Below the pieces are notes generated by a model. The model was not told the DNA's origin. It ran no database searches and saw nothing but the letters and a program-made list of their open reading frames with translations. Made by a program: the position numbers and the translations under genes. Below, piece after piece: positions 17,562-27,499 of a DNA stretch of 64,000 nt; within the stretch, counting starts at the first letter, position 1, and every line of letters begins with the position of its first letter. This DNA is from Acidobacteriaceae bacterium (GTDB taxonomy: Bacteria; Acidobacteriota; Terriglobia; Terriglobales; Acidobacteriaceae), in assembly GCA_003151335.1 (NCBI GenBank), contig PLXE01000054.1, positions 1 through 64,000 on the forward strand. The letters run 5' to 3'.

Positions 17562-18754
17562 AATTCGCCAGCCGACTGCTTACTTTCAACGCCTGTCCGG
17601 AAGATCCGTTCCGGCCAATCGCTACGCCGATCTACCAGACCGCAACTTTCGAACAGGAAGAGGCGGACACATTCGGTCGCTACGATTACTCGCGCAGCGG
17701 AAATCCAACCCGCACCGTGGTCGAAGACCTCCTGGCGCGATTGGAAAATGCCGAGCGCGCTTTCTGTTTCTCCAGTGGCTTGGCGGCGATCAGCGCGGTC
17801 GCGCGATTGCTCTCGGTGGGAGACGAGATTCTTGCCGGAGATGATTTGTACGGCGGGACCTACCGGCTGTTTTCCAGAATTCTGGACCGTACCGGCGTGA
17901 CCGTCCGTTATGCTGACGCGTGCGACATCGAGAAGTTTGCAGTGCAGATCACTCCCCAGACCCGACTGCTTTACATCGAGACGCCGACCAACCCGCTGCT
18001 GCGCATCGTGGACATCCGCAAGCTGGCCGACCTGGCGCATCATCACGGAGCGTTATTGTGCGTGGACAGCAGCGCGATGTCGCCGTACTTGCAGAATCCG
18101 CTCGATCTGGGGGCCGACATCGTCGTGCACTCAGCGACCAAGTATCTCTGCGGCCATAGCGACGTGACTGCGGGCGTAGTTGCAGTGAAGCGGCCCGAAC
18201 TGGCGGAGCAAATCTATTTTATTCAGAACGGGGAAGGTGCCGCACTCGGTCCGTTCGACTGTTACCTGTTGCTGCGAGGCGTGAAGACACTGAAGCTGCG
18301 GCTGGACTGCCAACAGGCGAATGCGCTCAAGGTGGCGAATTTCCTGAGCGCGCATCCTGCGGTGCAGCGCGTGCATTACCCTGGGCTGGTAAGCCATCCC
18401 GGTCACGATGTGCATGTGCGGCAGGCGCGCGGAGCCGGGGCGGTCATCAGCTTCGAGACCGGCTCGTTCGAAGTGTCGAAGCAAGTGGTGGAGGCGACGC
18501 AGTTGTTCCGCATCAGCGTGAGCTTCGGCAGCGTGAATTCCTCGATCAGCCTGCCGGGGTGCATGTCACACGCGAGCATTCCGGCGGAGATCCGTCAGGC
18601 GCGCTCGTTAGCGACGGACCTGGTCCGGCTGTCGGTGGGAATCGAAGATGTGGACGACCTTATTGCCGACTTGGAGCGGGCATGCGAACGTGCGGCGTGT
18701 GCAGTTGCCGCCGCGAACCGCGCCGCGGAGATCAGCGAGCAGCAAGTTGTGTAG
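17558..18754 (+). CDS. PLP-dependent trans-sulfuration enzyme (cystathionine beta-lyase/gamma-synthase-like)
   Basis: 'YDYSRSGNPTRTVVEDLLARLE', 'HSATKYLCGHSDVTAGVV'; ATGA overlap with upstream gene. Confidence 0.88.
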   Translation: MKFASRLLTFNACPEDPFRPIATPIYQTATFEQEEADTFGRYDYSRSGNPTRTVVEDLLARLENAERAFCFSSGLAAISAVARLLSVGDEILAGDDLYGGTYRLFSRILDRTGVTVRYADACDIEKFAVQITPQTRLLYIETPTNPLLRIVDIRKLADLAHHHGALLCVDSSAMSPYLQNPLDLGADIVVHSATKYLCGHSDVTAGVVAVKRPELAEQIYFIQNGEGAALGPFDCYLLLRGVKTLKLRLDCQQANALKVANFLSAHPAVQRVHYPGLVSHPGHDVHVRQARGAGAVISFETGSFEVSKQVVEATQLFRISVSFGSVNSSISLPGCMSHASIPAEIRQARSLATDLVRLSVGIEDVDDLIADLERACERAACAVAAANRAAEISEQQVV

Positions 18755-18855
18755 AGCAGCCTTCCCGCCGTTCAAGCGGTGGGCTGTCTTGTTCCGCGCC
18801 CGAGGCGCTGGCTTCAGCGTTGCGCCAGAGTCTTTCTACGTCACGCTTTACTCGC

Positions 18856-19464
18856 TCATTTCGTCGGTGCGGGAGCCGGCTGCTGCGCCGGCGCTCCGCC
18901 AAAATTCACTTTTGGAGCCTGCCGTGCTCCCTCCTCCGTCTTGAAGTAGGCATCGTTGCGGATGAACCCTGAAAGGCTTGCGACAATATTGTTCGGGAAC
19001 AAGCCGATATACGTGTTGTAGTCTTGCACGGTCTCGTTGTAACGGCGGCGTTCGATGGCTATGCGGTTCTCCGTGCCCGCCAACTCGTCCTGCAAGCGCA
19101 GAAAATTTTCATTGGATCGGAGTTGCGGATAATTCTCCACTACGACCAGGAGGCGGCTAAGAGCAGAATCGAGCTGGCCGTTGGCGGCGATCTTCTCCTG
19201 CGGCGTCTTGGCTCCCATCATGGCGGCGCGCGCCGCGGCAATGTCGCCGAACACCTTTTCCTCGTGGATCGCAAAGGCTTTCACCGTCTCAACCAGGTTG
19301 GGGATGAGGTCGGCCCGGCGCTGCAGAACCACATCCACCTGCGACCAGGCTGCATTCACGGTTTCGCGTTTGCGGACCATCTCGTTGCGATGGCCAACGA
19401 ATGTGCCGCCAACCCAGAGCAGCAGCAGCACAATCACGACCAGTACGATGATTCCTTTTTTCAT
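18856..19464 (-). CDS. LemA family protein
   Basis: 'AWSQVDVVLQRRADLIPNLVETVKAFAIHEEKVFGDIAAARA...LSRLLVVVENYPQLRSNENFLRLQDELAGTENRIAIERRRYNETVQDYN'. Confidence 0.93.
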   Translation of the reverse strand: MKKGIIVLVVIVLLLLWVGGTFVGHRNEMVRKRETVNAAWSQVDVVLQRRADLIPNLVETVKAFAIHEEKVFGDIAAARAAMMGAKTPQEKIAANGQLDSALSRLLVVVENYPQLRSNENFLRLQDELAGTENRIAIERRRYNETVQDYNTYIGLFPNNIVASLSGFIRNDAYFKTEEGARQAPKVNFGGAPAQQPAPAPTK

Positions 19465-19505
19465 GCCAATCTCTCCCCGCCGATCGTTGTCAGATGGACA
19501 TCTTC

Positions 19506-20246
19506 CTAGGGCAATTTCTGTAACTGACGCTTGGGTACGCGCGTATCCAGTTCGTGATCGACCCGCTGAATTGCACTCATGTACGCATGGTACAGCTCGT
19601 GTAAGTTCTCCGAATGCGGACCTTGGTTGCGCAACGCCAGGATTGAACGCAACGGCTGCACTTCAAATCCAAAAACCTCCGCCGCAGTTTCCAGCAACTC
19701 CAGCTTCGCCTGAGGTGGATTCTGTCCCAACGCGATCAAGGCATGGCGGAACAGCGTCAGAACGCTGGTGATCGATTTTGCCAGCACCGCGCGGAGTTCG
19801 TCCTGGTTGTCAGGACTCAGCAGCAAGTGGTGGCGCAACCGCAGCAGCGTCGTCCGCAGTTCGTGTTCCACCTCGACGCGGTGCAGATTCATGGGCACAT
19901 CGATTGCGGTCACCACATCCTGGCCGAAAAGCGTCTTATGCGAGCGCTGAATATCCAGCATCTCTATCGCGAACACATCGGCGGACTCACGCAGCTCGTC
20001 GAGGGTCATGATCATCGGCGGCCGCAGCTTCTCTTCGCGACTCCACCAGTGCAGCACCGCCGAGATGGCTGCAAACGAACTCGGTTCCAAGTGCTGCAAC
20101 ACAACCAGCACGTTCACGTCGGAGAATTCTTCGTGGAAGTCCTCGCGGGCCGCGGAGCCATATAGAACGATGGACACCAGATTTTCGCCGCATGCCTGCT
20201 GCAATCGGGTAACAAGTTCCTGCAGTTTACTTTCCGGTCTCTTCAT
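19506..20246 (-). CDS. nucleotidyltransferase-domain protein
   Basis: 'SIVLYGSAAREDFHEEFSDVNVLVVL', a GSxxxxxxxxxSDxN pol-beta-type NTase motif. Confidence 0.75.
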   Translation of the reverse strand: MKRPESKLQELVTRLQQACGENLVSIVLYGSAAREDFHEEFSDVNVLVVLQHLEPSSFAAISAVLHWWSREEKLRPPMIMTLDELRESADVFAIEMLDIQRSHKTLFGQDVVTAIDVPMNLHRVEVEHELRTTLLRLRHHLLLSPDNQDELRAVLAKSITSVLTLFRHALIALGQNPPQAKLELLETAAEVFGFEVQPLRSILALRNQGPHSENLHELYHAYMSAIQRVDHELDTRVPKRQLQKLP

Positions 20247-20271
20247 CGATTGTCACTCCCGGCGCAGTCGT

Positions 20272-21099
20272 TCACCAACTGCCGCCAGCGCCGCCGCCGC
20301 CGCTCATGCCGCCGCCAAAGCCGCCGAAGCCTCCAAATCCACCGCCACCACCCGAGTAACCTCCGGAACTGCCGCCAAACCCGCCGCCCCAGCTACCTCC
20401 ACGGCCGCCTAGAGCACTCCCCAACAGAAACCAGGGAAGAGCGGATCCTCCGCCTCTGCCCGATCGTGGACCGCGACCGCCTCGCGCCGAGCGCGAAATA
20501 GCGCGGACAACTACGAAGATGATCACGACGACCACGACCGGAATCCACCAGGACGCTCCCGAGGTAGGCGCGCTTGGCTGGGAGGCCGGTACGCCGTTCA
20601 ATTGCACTCCCTTGTCCGCTGCTATCAGTTGGGCCACACGTGTTGTACCCACCAGCACAGCAGCACCGTAATCTCCGCTGCGCAGATTGGGCACCATCTC
20701 CCGCCCAATGTCCCCTGCGCGAGCATCGTTGATCACCGGTTCTAACCCGTAGCCAATCTCGATCTTGTACTGCCGCTCCTTGGGCGCCAGCAAAAGCAAG
20801 ACGCCGCGGTTGTCTTTCTTCGATCCGACGCCGAGCTGCTTGTAGAGATCGGCCGTGTAGTCTTCCTTGCTGCGGCCCTCGAGGGAGTTTACAGTCACCA
20901 CCGCAATTTGCGCGCCCGTCTTTTGCTCGACCTCGGCGCACAGCGCCTCCAGCCTGGCTTTGGTCGTGGGATCAATGACGTTGGCGAGATCGGTAACGTA
21001 GCCCTGGGGACGAATATCGGCGATCTTCTCAGCCCATGCGAAGGAACACCAAGCCAACAGCAGCACAGCCAGCAGAGCGAATTTGACACGCGTTGCCAT
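20272..21099 (-). CDS. TPM-domain (YgcG family) membrane protein
   Basis: 'GYVTDLANVIDPTTKARLEALCAEVEQKTGAQIAVVTVNSLEGRSKEDYTADLYKQLGVGSKKDNRGVLLLLAPKERQYKIEIGYGLEPVI'; Gly-rich C-terminus. Confidence 0.92.
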   Translation of the reverse strand: MATRVKFALLAVLLLAWCSFAWAEKIADIRPQGYVTDLANVIDPTTKARLEALCAEVEQKTGAQIAVVTVNSLEGRSKEDYTADLYKQLGVGSKKDNRGVLLLLAPKERQYKIEIGYGLEPVINDARAGDIGREMVPNLRSGDYGAAVLVGTTRVAQLIAADKGVQLNGVPASQPSAPTSGASWWIPVVVVVIIFVVVRAISRSARGGRGPRSGRGGGSALPWFLLGSALGGRGGSWGGGFGGSSGGYSGGGGGFGGFGGFGGGMSGGGGAGGSW

Positions 21100-21256
21100 C
21101 AGTTATCGCCGCCATTGCATCGGCGTAAGTACCGTAGAGAATGCAGGACGCAGTGTCAAGGAACGCATTGAAGCATCTGCGAATCGCAATTCCCCAGTTG
21201 CGTGAATCCCCCCGAACAGGATATTGTCTCCGCGCACACTTTGGAGGGGCGAAGCG

Positions 21257-21700
21257 ATGCGATTGAATTGGCGCGCCGTGTTTGCGGCAGGCATTGCCGA
21301 CTGGATACTCGGAGCGGTGTGGTTCACCTGCTTCCGAGCGCCGTGGCAGGCGGGCACACGCATACCGCCGGAGGAGTTGCAGGCCTACATGGCCCATCCC
21401 AACTTCTGGCCCTACATCATCTCGCTCATCTGCAGCATTTTGATCGCCTACGTCATCGCCCGGGTGCTCAGCGGCTGGCAAACCCACAATCTGGTAAGCG
21501 GAGTCGGCGTTGGTCTCCTGATAGGCTTGGCGGCCGCGTTTGCCATGATTACGGAAATGGTCTTTGAAATTCGCCCTGTCCAGTTCATCATGATCTCTGC
21601 CGCCTACCCGCTGCTGGGCTGCATTTTGATGGGAATCATCGTAGGCGTCTGGAAACCAAAAGCGCAGGCCGAACTGAGTTCGGCGCCGGCGTCACCATGA
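21257..21700 (+). CDS. DUF1761-like membrane protein
   Basis: 'MRLNWRAVFAAGIADWILGAVWFTCFRAPW...' multiple TM segments; start at second Met. Confidence 0.7.
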   Translation: MRLNWRAVFAAGIADWILGAVWFTCFRAPWQAGTRIPPEELQAYMAHPNFWPYIISLICSILIAYVIARVLSGWQTHNLVSGVGVGLLIGLAAAFAMITEMVFEIRPVQFIMISAAYPLLGCILMGIIVGVWKPKAQAELSSAPASP

Positions 21701-22059
21701 AGATCGAAGGAAAAATCGTTCCGGGTTACCTGAAGGCACTGAGCGGGCTGGAGCAACTGCCCGGCCCTAACGGCGAGCGCTCGGTGGAATTGTTTCGCCA
21801 CGGCACGCTTACGGTGAAGCTGTATGCGCCGCGCAGCGCCGATCATCAGCACCCCCACACTCGCGACGAGATTTACGTGATCGCCACCGGCACCGGACGC
21901 TTTGAACGGGAAGGAAAAGAAGTGAGCTTCGGTCCGGGCGATGTTCTGTTCGTCGCCGCTGGCGAGCAACATCACTTCATAGAATTTACCGACGATTTCG
22001 CGACGTGGGTATTTTTCTACGGCCCGGAGGGCGGCGAAGCGCTGCGCGAGAAAAGCTGA
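21697..22059 (+). CDS. cupin-domain protein
   Basis: 'HQHPHTRDEIYVIATGTGRFEREGKEVSFGPGDVLFVAAGEQHHFIEF'. Confidence 0.88.
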   Translation: MKIEGKIVPGYLKALSGLEQLPGPNGERSVELFRHGTLTVKLYAPRSADHQHPHTRDEIYVIATGTGRFEREGKEVSFGPGDVLFVAAGEQHHFIEFTDDFATWVFFYGPEGGEALREKS

Positions 22060-22080
22060 GCCACAACGGCTACGGGTCCA

Positions 22081-23388
22081 CTATTTCCCCGTATAACTCA
22101 CTCGCCAGATCGAGTTCGACGCATCGTCGGTTACCAGCAACGATCCATCGGGAGCCACCGTCACCCCGACCGGACGCCCCCAGACATGCCCATTGGGAAG
22201 CACGAAGCCGGTGAGAAAGTCCTCGTATTCGCCACTCGCTTTTCCGGTCTGATGCCGTGGGACGCGGATGACTTCGTATCCCGTGCGTACACTCTTGTTC
22301 CACGAGCCATGCTGCGCAGAGAAGATGTCGCCCTGGTATTCCGCGGGAAATTGCTTGCCCTCGTAGAACGTGATCTCGAGTGACGCATTGTGAGGCTGCA
22401 GCAAGACGTCGGGCACAATCGTTTTGTCCTTCAGTTCGGGATGCTTGCCCGGCAAGCGCGGGTCCGGGTTGCCGCCGATATAGTAATACGGCCACCCATA
22501 AAAGCCGCCAGCCTGCACGTGGGTAATGTAGTCGGGCACGAGATTGTCGCCTAGGGCGTCACGCTCATTCACCGAACACCACAGCTCGCCGGTTTTGGGA
22601 TCGATCGCCAGCCCACCGCCCGCGTTGCGGATGCCATAGGCATACACGCGCTGATTGGAACCATTGGGATCCATGACCAAAATGTCGGCGCGATTTTTCT
22701 CCGCGGGGTGCGTGTCGGGATCGTCCACATTAGCGTCAGAGCCGACAGCAACGAACATCTGCTTGCCGTCCGGCGAGAAAACGAGGTCGCGAGTCGAGTG
22801 TCCGCCGCTGGGCAGGTCGGCGATGTGCTCCGGCTTGCCCGTCGCCTTCAGGTCGTCGCTGTGGTAGGGGAAGCGCAGCACGGCGCCGGTGTCGCCAACA
22901 TAGACGTACTCCGGGTTCGGTCCCGGTGGATAAAAAGCGATGCCGTATGGCTGGTCGAGGCCCGTCGCGAAGGTCGCCGTCTGTCCTGGCTTTCCATCCG
23001 CGGTGATACCACGGAAAATCGTGATCTCACCCTTGTGGGGTTGGGCAAGAAAGATATCGCCATTGGGGGCGGTGATGATCTTGCGCGGTTCATTGAAGCC
23101 CGTGGCAAACAATTCGACCGTGAACCCCGCCGGCGCCTGCGGCCACGCATTCTTCGGGCGTTCCACAATCCGGGCCCAGTTCCACGCGGATTTGGTTGCG
23201 TAGGGCGCAGGCAGGTCCTTCGCGGTGATCTTGTGGATAGTGCCGGGTTTTTCGGAAAGGTAGTCGGTGAACGGCGTTTGCGACGGCGTCGCTGATTGCG
23301 CATGCTTGCCGCCTTGCGCGCATGCCGTGAAAGTTGAAATCAGAAGGACAAATAGCAGGGGTGCAGATAAATTCCAAGTTATCTTCAT
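22081..23388 (-). CDS. sorbosone/glucose dehydrogenase-like beta-propeller protein (secreted)
   Basis: Signal/lipobox-like N-terminus; 'FATGFNEPRKIITAPNGDIFLAQPHKGEI...YAYGIRNAGGGLAIDPKTGELWCSVNERDALGDNLVPDYITHVQAGGFYGWPYYYIG'. Confidence 0.85.
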   Translation of the reverse strand: MKITWNLSAPLLFVLLISTFTACAQGGKHAQSATPSQTPFTDYLSEKPGTIHKITAKDLPAPYATKSAWNWARIVERPKNAWPQAPAGFTVELFATGFNEPRKIITAPNGDIFLAQPHKGEITIFRGITADGKPGQTATFATGLDQPYGIAFYPPGPNPEYVYVGDTGAVLRFPYHSDDLKATGKPEHIADLPSGGHSTRDLVFSPDGKQMFVAVGSDANVDDPDTHPAEKNRADILVMDPNGSNQRVYAYGIRNAGGGLAIDPKTGELWCSVNERDALGDNLVPDYITHVQAGGFYGWPYYYIGGNPDPRLPGKHPELKDKTIVPDVLLQPHNASLEITFYEGKQFPAEYQGDIFSAQHGSWNKSVRTGYEVIRVPRHQTGKASGEYEDFLTGFVLPNGHVWGRPVGVTVAPDGSLLVTDDASNSIWRVSYTGK

Positions 23389-23604
23389 GAGTTATCGAGT
23401 CGCTCCGGCGTTGTCAACGCTGATCTGGGCGCGCCCCTACCCAAGTGGGCCGCCCACGCGCTCAATTGGATGAACCAGGCAGAGCTTCGTATACGAAAAA
23501 AAGGGACGGCTTTCCTGATACGCACGGCAGAGCGAACGCTCGGGCAAGCTGCGGCGTGCCGCGTAAAACTCGACTCGCCATGGCGACATAGGGGTTACGA
23601 GGCT

Positions 23605-23862
23605 ATGACGATCCAGCTTGAACTTAACCCAGAAATCATGGAGCGGCTTGCTGTAGAAGCCGAAGCGCAAGGCATACCGTTGGAGGCGTACGCGGAACGA
23701 CTGCTGCGGGAGGCAATTGCCAAGCACCCGGAGCCTCACGGGCAACTGTCTGTTGAAGAACTCCACGTTATGCTCAACGAGATCGCCGAAGGCTCGGATA
23801 AATTGCCAAACGTGCCAACCTTGGCATTCATTCGTGAAAGCTTTTACGAGGACCGTCGCTGA
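23605..23862 (+). CDS. small antitoxin-like hypothetical protein
   Basis: 'MTIQLELNPEIMERLAVEAEAQGIPLEAYAERLLREAI'; start chosen at the Met with GAGG upstream. No adjacent toxin. Confidence 0.5.
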   Translation: MTIQLELNPEIMERLAVEAEAQGIPLEAYAERLLREAIAKHPEPHGQLSVEELHVMLNEIAEGSDKLPNVPTLAFIRESFYEDRR

Positions 23863-23921
23863 AAAGGCCGGCACACCCAGTTGCGGAACTTCGGCAAGAG
23901 GTCTAGATTGTTGGGCAAGTA

Positions 23922-24167
23922 ATGGGGTGGCTTGTGTTCAGCCTCAGTTTCATTCTCATCATCGCCGGCCTGGCTTTCGGCGGCGCCACCACGCTCATCG
24001 GATTTGGCGGTCTGCTGGGCGCTTGGTTTCACCGCGCCTTGGGCACTCCCTTGCCTCTGCCGACCATTCACAATCCATTCGAGCGGCGCCTGTATATCTA
24101 TGTGGGAACCGGGGGATTCGTGGTGTGGGTCAGCGCCTTCTTGTACAGCCTGAAGATCGCGCCGTGA
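23922..24167 (+). CDS. small membrane protein, hypothetical
   Basis: 81 aa with two hydrophobic segments. Confidence 0.45.
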   Translation: MGWLVFSLSFILIIAGLAFGGATTLIGFGGLLGAWFHRALGTPLPLPTIHNPFERRLYIYVGTGGFVVWVSAFLYSLKIAP

Positions 24168-24194
24168 TTGGCGTCCTCTCGCGAGGACCGTCGC

Positions 24195-25112
24195 TCAAGC
24201 CTCTCCCTCGGCGGCAAGCACTTCATCGGCAACCGCGGCGGCTTCGACCGCTGGCTTCACGTCGTGGACCCGCACGATGTGGGCGCCGCGCAGGATGCTG
24301 GCCACCATGGCAGCCAGCGATCCATAAAGCCGTTCCGCGGGCGGCGCATCCTTGCCGGTCCGCTGGCCGACGGTGCGGCCCACAAACGATTTGCGCGAGG
24401 TCCCAGCCAGCAGCGGAAATCCGAAGCGGTGCAAGCGATCGAACTGCGCCAACAGGGGATAGTTCTCCTCGAAATTCTTGCCGAAGCCGAAGCCGGGATC
24501 GAGCACGATGCGCGGCCGCTGCACCCCACACTGCAGGGCAACCAGCAGGCGGTTGGCGAGGTCATGCTCCACCAATTCCGCGATCTTGGGCTCGCGCGGA
24601 AGATGGCGCCACTCTTCCGGCTGCCCGCGGGTGTGCATCAGCACCACGCCGCATTGCAGTTCGGCGCACGTCCGCGCCATCTCCGGGTCCCACTGAAAGG
24701 CGCTGACATCGTTGATGATCTCCGCGGCTGCGCCCACGGCCGCGCGGGCCACGCCTGATTTGTAGGTGTCCACCGAAATCACCGTTTCCGGCCGCGCTTG
24801 CAGGACGCCGCGCAGCACCGGCATCACCCGGCGCAGTTCTTCCTCCTCGCTGACCACCGGCTTTGACTGTGAGGTGGCGCTGGCCTCAACGCCGGCGAGG
24901 AGCGCTCCCGGCCGGGTGGACTCGCCACCCACATCCAGAATGTCGGCGCCCTCGTCCAGCATGTGCAGCGCGTGTTGCACCGCACGTTCCGGCTGCAGAA
25001 ACTCGCCTCCGTCGGAGAACGAATCCGGGGTAACGTTCACAACTCCCATGATGAGAGTTCGCCGTCCCAACTCCAGCGTGCGGGACCGTAGCTGCCAACG
25101 AAAGTGAGGGCG
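24195..25112 (-). CDS. folP: dihydropteroate synthase
   Basis: 'LIMGVVNVTPDSFSDGG', 'DILDVGGESTRPGA', 'VLDPGFGFGKNFEENYPLL', 'LLAGTSRKSFVG'. Confidence 0.95.
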   Translation of the reverse strand, partial: RPHFRWQLRSRTLELGRRTLIMGVVNVTPDSFSDGGEFLQPERAVQHALHMLDEGADILDVGGESTRPGALLAGVEASATSQSKPVVSEEEELRRVMPVLRGVLQARPETVISVDTYKSGVARAAVGAAAEIINDVSAFQWDPEMARTCAELQCGVVLMHTRGQPEEWRHLPREPKIAELVEHDLANRLLVALQCGVQRPRIVLDPGFGFGKNFEENYPLLAQFDRLHRFGFPLLAGTSRKSFVGRTVGQRTGKDAPPAERLYGSLAAMVASILRGAHIVRVHDVKPAVEAAAVADEVLAAEGEA

Positions 25113-25211
25113 CATGAAACGATTGTAATGGCTGCCAAGGTGCGACATTCCGGCCGCAAAATGAAATATGGCACCCTTGCCTGCCAGTGCTAGAATTTAT
25201 GTAGTAGCCCC

Positions 25212-26792
25212 ATGTACCGGGTCCGCCATCTCGCCACCTTTATCCTGCTCTTCGCGCTGCTCTCGTCCGCTGTTGCCGCAACCAACAACAAGGCCGACAA
25301 GAAGCCGAGTGAGGAGAAGAAGCTGGCTGCCGAGATCGACAAGATCCTGAGCGGTCCCGAAGCGGCGCGCGGATTTTGGGGTATTTATGCGGTTTCGATG
25401 GACACCGGCAAGCCGCTCTATGCCCTCAACCAGGGCAAACTTTTTACCCCCGCATCCAACACCAAGCTGTTCACCACCGCGGCCGTCTTTGGGCTGATCG
25501 GCCCCGACTATCGCTTCAAGACGACGGTGGAAACCAAGGGCACGCTCGACAAGTACGGCCGGCTCAACTCCGATCTGGTGCTGGTAGGACGCGGCGATCC
25601 CAACCTCTCGGGACGGACCCTTCCCTACAACATGCACACGGAACGCAAGACGCCGCCGATTCAGGTGTTGCAAACTCTGGCCGATCAGCTTGTTCAACAA
25701 GGCTTGAAGTACATTGATGGCGACATCGTGGCCGACGATTCCTACTTCGTCTTCGAGCGCTATGGCGAGGGCTGGTCGCAGGATGATCTGGCGCGGGAAT
25801 GGGGCGCACCGGTTTCGGCGCTGACCATCAATGACAATGTCATCTTCGTGAACATCATGCCGGCGGACCGCCCCGGCGAACGCGCGTTCCTCACCGTCAC
25901 CCCTTTTCCCGAGTACTACAAAATCGATAACCGGGTGATGACCACGCCGCAAGGGACCGGACCGCGCACCGTATCCATCAATCGCGAGCCCGGCTCCAAC
26001 CAGCTCACCTTCTGGGGCAACATTCCGCAGGATGACCCCGGCTTCGGAGAAGCCCTGGCCATCGAGGATCCCGCCGATTTCGCGGCGCGGCTCTTCCGCG
26101 AACTGCTGGAGGAGCGGGGCGTCACCATTTACGGACGCGCGCGCACTCATCACACCGAACTTGCGTCCACGCAGACCTTCAGCGTCACTTCGATGGCTTC
26201 CGGCGGCGGCGACACGACGCGACCGCCCAATCCCTCGCCCCTGGTGCTGGCCAGCTATCAATCGCAGCCGCTCGCGCAAGACCTGCGGGTCATCAACAAG
26301 GTGAGCCAGAACCTGCACGCCGAACTGATGCTGCGCTTGCTGGGCAAGGAGAAGGGCACGTCGGGCTCGATCCAGGGCGGCCTGGAAGTTCTGCGCGGCT
26401 TCCTGATTCGCGCCGGGATCAAGCCGGAACAGTTCGTCTTTCTCGACGGCTCGGGACTGTCGCGCGAGAACCTGGTCACTCCCGACGCGGTGGTTGCCAT
26501 CCTGCTCTACTGCCACAAGCAACCCTGGGGTCAGCTCTATGAAGATACGCTGCCTATCGCCGGAGTGGACGGATCGCTGGCGGAACGTTTTCGCAGCACG
26601 CCGGTGCTGGGTCTGGTGCATGGCAAAACCGGATCGCTGGCACACGTGTACGCGCTGGCGGGCTACGCCACTACCCAGGGCGGCGAACACATCGCGTTCT
26701 CCATCATGACCAACAACGACACCATGCCCTCTAAGAAAGCGCTCGACACCATTGACCAGATCGTGGAGAAAATGGTCGAAGACAAAAAGTAG
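25212..26792 (+). CDS. dacB: D-alanyl-D-alanine carboxypeptidase/endopeptidase (PBP4)
   Basis: 'FTPASNTKLFTTAAVF' (SxxK), 'SQNLHAELMLRLLGKE' (SxN), 'VHGKTGSLAHVYALAGY' (KTG). Confidence 0.95.
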   Translation: MYRVRHLATFILLFALLSSAVAATNNKADKKPSEEKKLAAEIDKILSGPEAARGFWGIYAVSMDTGKPLYALNQGKLFTPASNTKLFTTAAVFGLIGPDYRFKTTVETKGTLDKYGRLNSDLVLVGRGDPNLSGRTLPYNMHTERKTPPIQVLQTLADQLVQQGLKYIDGDIVADDSYFVFERYGEGWSQDDLAREWGAPVSALTINDNVIFVNIMPADRPGERAFLTVTPFPEYYKIDNRVMTTPQGTGPRTVSINREPGSNQLTFWGNIPQDDPGFGEALAIEDPADFAARLFRELLEERGVTIYGRARTHHTELASTQTFSVTSMASGGGDTTRPPNPSPLVLASYQSQPLAQDLRVINKVSQNLHAELMLRLLGKEKGTSGSIQGGLEVLRGFLIRAGIKPEQFVFLDGSGLSRENLVTPDAVVAILLYCHKQPWGQLYEDTLPIAGVDGSLAERFRSTPVLGLVHGKTGSLAHVYALAGYATTQGGEHIAFSIMTNNDTMPSKKALDTIDQIVEKMVEDKK

Positions 26793-26906
26793 CTGCCTGC
26801 CTGAAGTATTAGATGTTTCTACTTGTCATGTAACCGCCACGGACAATCGTGTACAACAGTATCTTGCAGTTATCTCGACCTACTAACAGAAGGAGCACGC
26901 ACCGCC

Positions 26907-27368
26907 ATGATTGAACGTCTCAAAGAGAGCTTTGGGGGAGTACTGGGCTTCAAAGTCGCCGGCAAACTGACGGCCGAAGACATCAAGGCATTTGAGCCGC
27001 AGCTCGAAATCGTGATTGCCCAGCGCAAACACAAGCCCATCGGCATTCTCGCCGATCTTTCGCAGATGCACGGCGCCGACTGGGGAGCGCGCTGGGAGGA
27101 GATGCGGTTTCTGCAGAAGCACACCGACCACATCGCGCGCATGGCAGTGGTGGGCGCCGACAAGTGGGAAGAGATTGTGGCGATCGTCACTGCGGGCGCA
27201 GCGATTCTTGAGGCCGAGACGCACTATTTCGACAGCTCCGAAATCCTGCACGCCTGGGAGTGGGTCCGCACGGCGAAGCACGCCGAGGACGTTCCCGTCC
27301 GCCAGATCTCGCCTGGGACAGGCATCTGGAAGGACTACCATCCAGAGTGGATGGACATCGGCACGTAG
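26907..27368 (+). CDS. SpoIIAA-like STAS-fold protein
   Basis: 'VLGFKVAGKLTAEDIKAFEPQLEIVIAQRKHKPIGILADLSQMHGADWGARWEEMRFLQKHTDHIARMAVVGADKWEEI'. Confidence 0.82.
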   Translation: MIERLKESFGGVLGFKVAGKLTAEDIKAFEPQLEIVIAQRKHKPIGILADLSQMHGADWGARWEEMRFLQKHTDHIARMAVVGADKWEEIVAIVTAGAAILEAETHYFDSSEILHAWEWVRTAKHAEDVPVRQISPGTGIWKDYHPEWMDIGT

Positions 27369-27499
27369 CCCCTTCAACCTCACAAGACAAAGGCCCCAGC
27401 CGCGCTTATCATTGAGGTTGGCCTGCGCTTCCGCCGCATCCCGCCGAAGCGCACGGCATCTATTAAACTGCACTGATAAACACCTGAGAGGACGCACTT

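Noticed and set aside
19506-20246. MNT/HEPN-type toxin-antitoxin or defence module
   Set aside because: Single NTase gene in a LemA/TPM context with no separate HEPN partner or defence genes nearby.
23605-23862. Toxin-antitoxin system
   Set aside because: Antitoxin-like N-terminus only; no toxin-like gene adjacent on either side.
25197-26690. 497-aa minus-strand ORF
   Set aside because: Antisense of dacB; composition is typical of a GC-rich shadow ORF (His/Arg/Gly-rich) and dacB is unambiguous.
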